The notes beneath the pieces were generated by a model, which saw only the letters and a program-made list of their open reading frames with translations, was not told the origin of the DNA and made no database searches. From assembly GCA_014529385.2 (NCBI GenBank), contig CM043968.1:21691484-21755483 (forward strand): a stretch of 64,000 bases of DNA, read 5' to 3'. The stretch comes from Adiantum capillus-veneris (lineage: Eukaryota; Streptophyta; Polypodiopsida; Polypodiales; Pteridaceae). Shown piece by piece: positions 55,798-64,000 of this stretch (position 1 is the first letter of the stretch; every line of letters starts with the position of its first letter). Position numbers and translations under genes: made by a program.

Positions 55798-56149
55798 TGT
55801 TGGGATGCAAGGTTTTGTTGCATCTCTTATGTGAACAGTCTCTTCCACCTAGAAAAGCTTTATGTGTCAAGCCATGTGAAAAGCCTCTTGAAATCTTTGT
55901 AAAGAGAAAGCCACTTGTATTGTGCATTGGCAGCCTCCTTTTGTGCTCACATGTGTCAAAAGGTTTCCTATTTGTAAAGCCTATATAGAGGCAGGTTCTG
56001 CTGAATAATATCAAGCTTTATCATTTGAAATTATACCCTATATTGTATTGTGCTATAGTTTCTCTCTCAAGCTCTCAAGCTCTACACTAACCTCTTCAAA
56101 CATGCTATTAACATGAAGGGCACACTAGCTTATCCACCTTAACCCTACA
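55798..56149 (+). repeat. element F 3' LTR
   Basis: This 352-bp LTR is a close copy of 51505-51853, followed by the CAAAT duplication. Confidence 0.92.
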
Positions 56150-57014
56150 CAAATGAAGTCATTGGTTTTGTTGGCCACATCTATAGTTTTGTGAGGGCAT
56201 TTGTTCATAGTATGTGTGTATTATAGCATCAAGTATTGACATCTATACATTTAAGTGATTTTAAGTAAGTAACATATTATGTATGTATACAGTTCTCAGG
56301 AGAAAGCTGAAGAGAGCCACTATAGGCAATGAGATACAACTCCCAAGATCTAGCTTTTTTTGCAATCAGGGAATATAAGAGAGTAAGAAAGAGGAAACAA
56401 TGGGAGTAGAAACAAATGAAATTTGAGCAACAACATCATGCCCTCAACGATGAGAATAAAAAGAAAATCTCCTTCGAGATTGTGAGAGCTTTCAAGAGTA
56501 GGACTGAAGGTTTTAGTACAGAAGCAAAGTGGGAGATTTGTAACCTTGTTGCTCAACATCCACATGTTCGGGTGATCCATGATGAGTTTTTTGAGGAGGA
56601 GGTTGTTGTACAAACTGCAATTGTCTCCAATGTCCGCAGCACATTGGCTATTGTCAAGTAGCCAGGTTCCAATGAGGAGTTGTTTTTGAATAATGCAGCA
56701 TTGCAGATGATGTTGAATTCAAAGGAAAACATGCCTATTGAAAAATTTGTCAGGGTCCTAAATGTCAATCGTCGCACCTTGCACAAGGAGACATCACAAC
56801 AAGTAAAGCATGATGTTGATGGTTGATTGTTTTCATTGGTTTCATGTCACAAGCAACACCGTCATAGCCCAATCACAGATGAAATTAAGGAATTGTCTAC
56901 ACATTTTGGAAAGTGGAGACTCACATTTCACCGAATAGGAAGGATGTTTGTCGAAAGAGGATGGGGAGGAAAAGCTACATAGAATACCCTGTGCACCTCC
57001 TAGATGAGCGTCAG

Positions 57015-58464
57015 GTGATCAATCAAATACTTGTACCATAACTTATGCATTTTTTGCATTGCATCTCTAGTACATAGTGGCTTGTATATGATGATCAATA
57101 GCATACTGATCTGTAGACTTTTGCTAGTTAGCATATAGATTGTGCTAGTTAGCATATTGACTGTGCTAGTTAGCATGCCTTGGGTTCTATATAGAATACA
57201 AAGCTAGTTGGTTAACACAATATGTATGCTAATTAACATACATGGTATGCTAGTTAACATACCTAGTATGCTAGTTAGATACCTATTATGCTCAATTGCA
57301 TGTTAAGTATGTTGTCTAACGGAAAGTGATTATGCTAGGTAGCATATGGAGTATGCTTGTTAGCACGACTTGAGTTCTAAATAGCATCAAATTTGGTTGG
57401 AAAACACAAAAGGTTTTCAAGCTACCACCACTTATGCTAGTTAACACCTAGTATGCTCACTAGTATGATGGGTATGCTATTTAAGACAACGGTTATGCTA
57501 GTTAGAACTAGTAGCTGGGCTGGATATGCTAGTTAGCATATGGAGTATGCTAGTTAACATGCCTTGTCTTCTACCTAGCATACATAATTAACTAGTCAGC
57601 ACAAGATGTATGCTAATTAACATCATTTACGCTAGTTATCACCTAGTACTCTCAATAGCATGATGGGTGTCCTAATGCGTATACTAGTTCGCATAGTGAG
57701 TATGATAGCTAGCATATGGAGTATGCTAGATAGCATGCCTTGGGTTCTAATTAGCATATAGAGCTAGTTGGTTAACAAAATATGTATACTAATTAACATA
57801 CCTGGTATGCTAGTTAACATACCTAATATGCTAGTTCCATACCTAGTATGCTCAACTGCATGATAAGTACGCTGTCTAGCAGAAAGTGATTATGCTAGTT
57901 AGCAAATGGAGTTTGCTAGGTAGTATATGGAGTATGCTAGTTACCAGACCTTGAGTATAACATATAGAGTTATTTGGTCAACACAAAAAGTATGCAAGTT
58001 GACAACACTTATGCTAGTTAACACCTAGTATGCTCACTAGCATGATGGGTATGCTATTTAAGAAAAGGGTTATGCTAGTTAGAACTAGCAGCTAGGCTAG
58101 GTATGCTAGTTAGCATATGGAGTATGCTAGTTAGCATGCCTTGTGTTCTACCTAGCATATAGAGTTAGCTAGTCAGCACAAGATGTATGCTAATTAATAT
58201 AATTTTTGCTAGTTAACACCTAGTATGCTCAACCGCATGATGGGGTGTCCTAATGAGTATGCTAGTTAGCATGCCTTGTGCTCTACCTAGCATACAGAGT
58301 TTCACAAGATATATGATAATTAACACATTTTATGATAGTTAATATACATTATTCATGCAAATTAGGATGTTGATTGTGCTCTCTAACACTATGATTTGTT
58401 TTCATGAAAATGTTGGATATCCTAGTTATCAATCTGAATACTGACCATCATTTGGATGTTGGAG
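57015..58464 (+). other. candidate intron of the transposase-like gene
   Basis: The left exon ends DERQ at CAG/GTGATC, and the right exon begins after TTGGAG/GTTGAG, giving VELF. Both junctions fall between codons, and the peptide reads through as expected for the family (Q-V-E-L-x-x-R-F). The 1,450 bases between have no coding signal and are mostly the palindromic array. It could instead be a repeat insertion rather than a spliced intron. Confidence 0.45.
57080..58335. repeat. ATGCTAGTTAGCAT palindromic array
   Basis: More than forty occurrences or variants of ATGCTAGTTAGCAT (arms ATGCTA and TAGCAT around GT) are spread over 1.25 kb. They are linked by GGAGT, CCTTGTGTTCTACC and ACACCTAGTATGCTC phrases that form longer units of about 120-400 bases (compare 57355-57560 with 57900-58140). 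The 14-base core is an imperfect palindrome and could form hairpins or bind a symmetric protein. Confidence 0.88.
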
Positions 58465-60286
58465 GTTGAGCTCTTTTGTAGATTCAAGGAAAAACATCCA
58501 GATTGCAAGATTGGCATGAGAATGTTTGAGATGCTGAAGGATAGCTACACATGTTGTTGTGAATACCATGTGCAAATGTCCTTTTTGAAGGCACACTGAA
58601 CCACATGCACTCCCGTGCTTTTGGGCTGCATAGAGAAGATTGTAACTATATTTTGCCATATATGTTCCCTAGATGAGAACATTAGCAAGGGTTGCTTGGA
58701 TTCACATCACACATTCAAAGGTGACACATATATGTGGGAGTCTTTTCTCTATCCAAAGCCCGCCGATGCAGTTTTCCATAGAAGGGAATGCCTGATGGGG
58801 GAGTGTTTGTTGACATGTGGAGTGAATAGATTGGAATTATTATGCTACTTGGAGACGACAAAGCCAGGTAATAGTATTAATGTGAAAGTATATGCATATG
58901 TGCAAGATCAAGACAAGCAAGGAAATAGTAACAAAAGAAAAGATATTTTGCACAAAGAAATGCAATGCTGGGAGTTTCTTCCACTCTTGAAGACCAAGTT
59001 GGATCTCTTTATCACTCATAACTATGTGGCTTGATGGCAAGGAAAAAAATTCAAGAATTGCCTTCTTCGGTTTTTGGACAATGTCGTCGTGTCAGTTGTT
59101 GCTTTTGTAGATAAGTATGCCTTCAAGGAACAAAATGAGATTCAGTCAATGCATTGGCAATCTAGTGAAGTTACCATTTTTGTACTCATAACATACTACC
59201 ACAGGGCAGGGGAGGTAGTCACAACCATCCAGTTGATCATATCAGATGACAAGGTGCATGACATGTTGTTCATGTAGAACTGCTTCATGCTACACCATGT
59301 CTGGTTACAACAAGAGGGTGTCACTCCTAAGCAACATTGGGTGTGGTCTGATGGTGCGGCCTTGCAGTTCAAGGGAGCCAAGCCTTTTTACTTCGTTGCA
59401 AGATATGGTGGATTCACAGAGATGGGGATGAGCTGGTTCTTCTTTGGATCACGGCACGGAAAGGGAGAGAATGATGGTGCAGGAGCAGTTTTGAAAAGAA
59501 CCTTGACCCATGAACAACTAAAACCTAATGGAGCTACTTTGGTGTGTGCAACTGATGTGGTTGCTTATTGCAAAGCCAACCTATCACAGGGAGCACCTTT
59601 ACACTATCCTTCAAAAGAAAGGGAATGTGCTCGTGTGTTCTGGGAGGTTAAATTGTGCCATTGTGGCAAAAACTTTCTCTCTACATGCTTTTCATGGTCA
59701 CAACCCTAGGGATCCAACTTCCCTTGGAACAAGAGCCTTGGCATCCTTTTGTGATGCATGCATGCATGGAAGATGGAATCATTGTGTCAATAAAGCTCAT
59801 GTGCAGCCTTGGGATTATCATACTCTATTGCCTTTACGTGATGAGGCTATGTCAGATTCTGAGTCGATAGATGAAGCAGCCGGCTAAGATGACTTCACAT
59901 ATGAAGGTCATCATGATGTGTTGATTAGTGCTCTAAGTGTTGGCAACACATTTGATATAAGTCAAGATGCTTCGACCAACATCGAGGATGTGGATTTCTA
60001 CTTGGTCAAGTGTGTTACAGCAAAGGAGAAGGTGGACAAGGGGCACCTCGATGAGTGAGGCAATGGAATTGATAGAGGCTCATATGTTGTGCAAGGTCTA
60101 TATTACAAGAAATTGGATGGACACACCTTCAAGCTAGACCACAAGCAATCCATCGTCCACGTACTTTCACATTTGGTACGATGTATCAAAATACCCATGG
60201 AGCACATCCCAAGGAGACGACATGTGTACACAATCAACCCAGAAAGCTATGAAGAAATCTATAATAGCACGCCCTTCAGATTTTAA

Positions 60287-60559
60287 GTTGTAATCACTGC
60301 ATCTTCAATATACTTCTTGCTCGGAGATAATGCAATTTTATCAAAACTTGGATATCTTCTGTCTCTTGTGTCTCTTGTGTGCTTTGTGTATACATAGCTT
60401 TGGTGTCTATCACACAGAGGTCTCAGTTTAAAAGAGATCATTCGTACAACTTGTCTCATTAAACCTAGAGGATCTTAGCTCATCAAGTAAATGTAGAACC
60501 GTGGGATAAGGATGAACACAACAGATCAGAAGTCTAAATGTTTTTAACATATCATACCA
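60287..60559. other. spacer after the transposase-like pseudogene
   Basis: A short TCTCTTGTG repeat lies at 60362-60380. No gene seen. Confidence 0.45.
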
Positions 60560-61490
60560 GAAATGTATAAAGGGGACAAAGGCTTGAATGATCTTTGGAG
60601 GCAGATAAGAGAATCCAATGAGGCTAATGAATTAATACAAAGGGTTAACAAAAGCAGTATGGGAGGAGATGTCTTTCTTCATCCTATTGAAGAATTTGAG
60701 GCAGGACCTCAAGCAAATCTAGAGATGCACTCGTATTGGGGAGACAAAAGATCTGTGAGATCTTGGGATAGCCAACCTATATCTCTCAACTTTTCCCTCC
60801 TATATGGGAGAGTATGAATCAAAGTCAGATGTGAAAGTTGTACCATCACAGAAACTCTCTCCAAGGAAGGGGGTGGACTCCCAGGGGTTAATAACCATCT
60901 TGTCTACTCTATTGACTTGTACCATTACTCTTGCCAAGATTCTCAAAATAAGATCACATACGTGGACTTCATTAGGGAAAATGTCTAGAGAAGTATGGGG
61001 TAAAGGATCCGAATTCACAAATGGAGGAAGGAATTAAAGAATTAGAGAAACCTCAACTAAACATGAAACCAAAATCCTTAAACAAGGTAGGAGAACATTG
61101 TGAAGGGGAAGATGGCAATACCATGCTCCTAGTTGAACTGGAATCTATCACCACCATGGAGATTCTTGACAATGGACCTAATGTAGCCATCGCAACCAAG
61201 GATGTATGGAAGAAATGGGGAGAACAAGCTCTAAGAACCACCAGGATGAAGTTGCAACTTGATGATGGTTATATGGAGAGACCCATAGGGCTCTTGGAAA
61301 AGGTAGTTGCTATCTCTTGCGGAATGAGTACGAGCATACCTCTGCAATACTGGATTTTGGCAAGAAAAAAAACTAGGACATAATACTTGGATGACCATTC
61401 ATGTGACAAGTAAAGAAGGTCCAAGATTGGGGCTGTAATCATATATACCGTACACATGGAAATCTCCACGAGAATAAAACTTAAAGACCA
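60560..61490 (+). pseudogene. second remnant of the element C protease region
   Basis: Plus-strand frames match element C 35200-36050 in order: GEYESKSDVKVVPSQKLS against GDFEAKSEIVRVPSQRL, TCTITLAKILKIRSHTW against KCTITLAELSKIRPSMW, NKVGEHCEGEDGNTML against NKVGEYCEGEDGNATL, and KLQLDDGYMERPIGLLEK against KLKLADGHVERPMGLLEA. The active-site motif has become ILDNGPNVAIAT, so the catalytic D-S-G is lost. Frame shifts (60800, 61020) and stops (61381) break it. It is truncated by element D at 61492. Confidence 0.85.
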
Positions 61491-61491
61491 T

Positions 61492-63078
61492 TGTCATAAT
61501 AATCAATATCTAATTCTCCTAAATGATTTTCTCATATTAAACTGATCATTTAATGTGGGGAAGGCCAGGGGAGAAAAAGCTAGAATATTGGTTAAGCTAG
61601 CAGACCGGCCATAGTAGGGATCCAAAGGAGGGAAAATAGGGATCCAAAGGGGGGGCCATCTGCAAAAGAGCCATGTGCAACAATGGGCTAAAAAGACCCT
61701 AAGGTTCAGCCCATTAAGACTTCCAAAATGCTAAGGTTCCAAAATTCAAAGGTTGTGTCCAAAAGGTCAACCCTAGGGAAAATTGGATGCTTAGTGTGTG
61801 TACAAAAGTCTTCTTCAAAGACTACAAAGGAGGGGGCGAGCCCATTTAGTAGGGGATGAGAGAGAAATCCACACACACACACACATGCTCCCTTTACACA
61901 AAGGGAATTAGGGACACATGTCAGCTCCCTAGGCCAGATGCCCACAAGGTGTGCCCAATTCCTATTGGAAGACCCTTGAAGTGGACCAATGAGAATTAAG
62001 CTAGAGTAAATCTAGTTTAATTAATTTAAAAACATTTAATAAAAGAAACCAATGAGAATTAAGTCTCCTAGAAGACTATTGGGCAGTCTCCCAAGGGGTC
62101 CAATGAGCATTCAAGAGCCCAATGGCTTGCCTGATTCCTATTGGCCAAGAAGCAAAGGGGTCCAATGACAGTTTAGTTTAATTATTTAATTACCTAAAGC
62201 TCTCACAAAAGGGGAAAGGGGGACACATGTCAGAAGGCTATCACTTATGCTGCTTAACACCCATTGGCTTGACTTGGGGAGGTCCAATGAGGCAAAAGCC
62301 AGACCAATTTAGCAAGAAGGGCTCGCCCAAGAGAGAGGGGGGGCTGATTTTTTCTTGGAATTGACACACACACACTCACACTTGACCATGTGTGAAGGAA
62401 GAATACTCTATCTCCTCCCAAGCTTTAATGGAGAGCTCATCACCTACTCCAAGCTTGTGAGATAGAAGCCTACATCAACACTCTCTTGGCATGTGGATGC
62501 AAATCCAACTAAGATCCAAGCTTCAATGCATGCTCATCTTCTCTACCAAGCTAATTACTAAGCTAAGCTATGCTAATATGAGTGATTATGTGAGGAGATG
62601 TACATCTTTCTCGTAAGATACTCCTTCTTCCTCTCAATCTACTCTCATACCCTGCTAGCTCTCACCATCTTCGAAGGTGTGTGAGGTCTTGGGTCTGAGA
62701 ACGGGGATAATTCAAGTTGTGTTTGATTAAGTGTTTTGCTTAGTGCATGAAGCTTCCATCTTCATTGCACTATCTAGTCTTGAAGGAACACAAAGAATTG
62801 TATTGTACAATGTCTCTCTTGATGGGAGAAACCATAATACAAAGCCTTTTGGAGGGGGGATCGGCTCCATGCAAATCCGGTCCTCAACTGTTTTCAATAG
62901 CTTAATTTCTCTCTTTTGAAAGTATTGTTGATGCTATCTAACTAGGTGTTATGCTTTTTGTTGCTCTCTCCACCCAAGCACTCTTGTAATTCTCATTAGG
63001 AATCTATTCTAATGAAATGCCCACTATGTTCATGCTAATTTCCGCGACACATAAGTTATTAGGCCATTAAATGTTACA
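61492..63078 (+). repeat. element D 5' LTR
   Basis: This 1,587-bp LTR begins TGTCATAATAATC and ends AATGTTACA. It is a close match to the reverse complement of 29219-30808, with scattered substitutions and a longer CA run (61870-61886). Confidence 0.9.
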
Positions 63079-63079
63079 T

Positions 63080-63091
63080 TGGTATCAGAGC
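63080..63091 (+). promoter_or_regulatory. primer-binding site of element D
   Basis: TGGTATCAGAGC lies two bases from the LTR end at 63078, identical to that of element B. Confidence 0.9.
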
Positions 63092-63495
63092 TCAAGGTTT
63101 CTCTTTTCTTGCTCAAGAAGGGAGGTCCTCAAGTTAGCTACAAATGGTTGGTATTATTAATTGCCTGTGAGTAAGTGGAATAGGGATTTTTCAGCCTTGC
63201 AGTGCGCCTGCCTTCGTGCAGTTAACGGGGCATCACCGTCGAGAGCTATGGTCTTAATAGTGGAGTCCTACGGGGCTTGCCTACGGCTTAACCACTATTG
63301 AGCTATTAGAAGGTTGACAGGAGCCGGTGCTGTTTTGGTGTCGAAAGACCCTCTCTTCTATTCCTTGCAATTAATGGTATTCGAACCGCGGGTACAGTAG
63401 CTTGAGTGCTTTTTCTAAAGGGGTAAAGAGGAGTAGCAACTAGGGCTTGAAGTGCCAAAGTACACCTAAAAAGTTTACACCTAAAAGTTGTTAGA

Positions 63496-64000
63496 ATGGC
63501 TGACAATAGTAAAGAGAGTGAAATTAATGTTGATAACTTTGATTTTGCTCATGAGCAAGCTACTAATGATGCTTCAATGCTTGTTAACTATCTTGTTTCT
63601 AGGCTTCAACAAGCCATGGGCAATCCATCTCTCCAAAGTGAAGTGCAACGGCAGCTCCGTGCTCACGGGATTCTCCAAGATAATCACCATGACGAGAGAA
63701 CACCTAGAAAGCCTCCTTGTGAGACTACCAAAAGAGGTATCTCTCCGATTCGGGAAGAAGAAGAGAATCCTTATGAAGGGCTCAAGAATTTACTTCTTGA
63801 TGATGTATCTCCTTCCCAAAGGAGAACTCAAGAGCCTCCACTGAAGGAACGAGAAAGAAGCAAATCTCCCGCCACCTCGGGGGAGATGGCTCCACGAAGA
63901 CGGCGGGCTTAACGCTCTCCATCACCACCAAAGCGGAGAAGACCATCATATTCTTCTCCCCACCACAATTCAAAGAGGGATGATAAAAAGCAAGAGAAGA
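63496..64000 (+). pseudogene. element D: gag N-terminal part, one in-frame stop
   Basis: MADNSKESEINVDNFDFAHE and the following residues match element B Gag with a few changes (residue 62 region DNHHDE instead of AHHHDE). The Arg/Ser-rich part ends at a TAA (63910-63912) where B has AAA (Lys), so an A-to-T change broke the frame. Reading continues in frame with RSPSPPKRRRPSYSSP to the window edge. The core of Gag and all of Pol are outside. Confidence 0.85.

Larger units (their letters stand above)
51505..56149 (+). mobile_element. element F: non-coding LTR retrotransposon with perfect target duplication
   Basis: LTRs 51505-51853 and 55798-56149 are flanked by CAAAT on both sides (51500-51504 and 56150-56154). 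The primer-binding site and polypurine tract are in the expected places for plus-strand orientation. The 3.9 kb between LTRs has no gag, RT or integrase that I can detect. It contains microsatellites and an inverted-repeat transposon (53098-54868). LTR size and the near-Met primer suggest a non-autonomous (LARD-like) Copia relative. Confidence 0.92.
56416..60286 (+). pseudogene. DDE-transposase-like pseudogene of an unnamed eukaryotic family
   Basis: Plus-strand pieces lie in order. N-part: FSTEAKWEICNLVAQHP (56500), ITDEIKELSTHF (56870), then one frame later SPNRKDVCRKRMGRKSYIEY with HLLDERQ (56928-57014). After a 1.45 kb gap come VELFCRFKEKHPDCKIGMRM and CCCEYHVQM (58465-58580), WQGKKFKNCLLRFLDN, YAFKEQNEIQSMHWQSSEV, IISDDKVHDMLF, HWVWSDGAALQFKGAKPFYF and FFGSRHGKGENDGAGAVLKR (59330-59500), and a tail with FCDACMHGRWNHCVNKAHVQ and a KLDGHTF segment. 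The SDG..QFK and HGKG..DG.G motifs recall a family seen in animal and other genomes. Stops (e.g. YVA-stop-WQGKK; LFM-stop-NCF) and a frameshift near 59640 show it is dead. Confidence 0.62.
61492..64000 (+). mobile_element. element D: Ty3/Gypsy retrotransposon, 5' part (continues past the window)
   Basis: A complete 5' LTR, Met-tRNA primer-binding site, leader and gag start follow in order. It is the same family as element B, in the opposite orientation, and it cuts the element C-like remnant at 61491. The right end is outside the window, so completeness cannot be judged. Confidence 0.9.

Noticed and set aside
57080-58335. CRISPR-like array
   Set aside because: Units are palindromic, irregular in spacing and have no distinct spacers; the context is a plant transposon.

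Overview
The window reads as nuclear DNA of a land plant with a large, transposon-packed genome. All three classical LTR-retrotransposon primer-binding sites seen here are plant-type: three of the elements use an initiator-Met-tRNA site and one uses an Asp-tRNA site, and a fourth has a near-Met site. It also holds a CACTA (En/Spm) transposon with two typical proteins, and long CT/CA/TA microsatellites. A non-angiosperm such as a fern is my guess only. I see no intact host gene, no rRNA or tRNA gene and no CRISPR array. Nearly all sequence that can be explained is mobile-element sequence, much of it nested.

Layout. 1-966: truncated copy of a TTAA-flanked element. 1022-2640: antisense remnant of a retrotransposon gag. 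5099-6347: broken protein-kinase-like gene whose catalytic-loop segment is duplicated. 6864-8594: solo LTR. 8602-17794: antisense Gypsy element A, with 2.6-2.9 kb LTRs, degenerate gag-protease-RT-RNase H and no integrase. Its gag probably starts inside the LTR and is completed by splicing. 17795-20179: unknown antisense coding remnants and a chromodomain-like remnant.

20180-49516: one CACTA element with CACTACAAGAG ends, on the minus strand, used as a landing pad. Inside it are element C (23870-40850, plus strand, gag-protease only, about 17 kb), which itself contains truncated Gypsy element B (25497-30808, minus); a TTAA-flanked element (41538-42888); and a Copia element (44166-49335, minus, perfect TTTAG duplication). 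The CACTA transposase is cut in two by element C and its frame resumes across the insertion.

51505-56149: element F, a non-coding LTR element with a perfect CAAAT duplication, carrying an inverted-repeat transposon and four GC-rich hairpins. 56416-60286: broken DDE-transposase-like gene with a candidate 1.45 kb intron filled by a palindromic ATGCTAGTTAGCAT array. 60560-61490: second, diverged remnant of the element C protease region. 61492-64000: start of Gypsy element D, a plus-strand relative of B that runs off the window.

The most unusual signals are: (1) gag start inside the LTR of element A with a splice that removes the primer-binding site; (2) about 300-bp leader repeats in element C, each centred on a 20-bp palindrome; (3) a roughly 1,840-codon frame in element C broken only by stops of the cytosine-deamination type; (4) the palindromic array inside the transposase-like gene; (5) a CACTA-ended, TTAA-flanked element family. 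Decay by C-to-T change recurs in several elements, as expected for methylated transposons.
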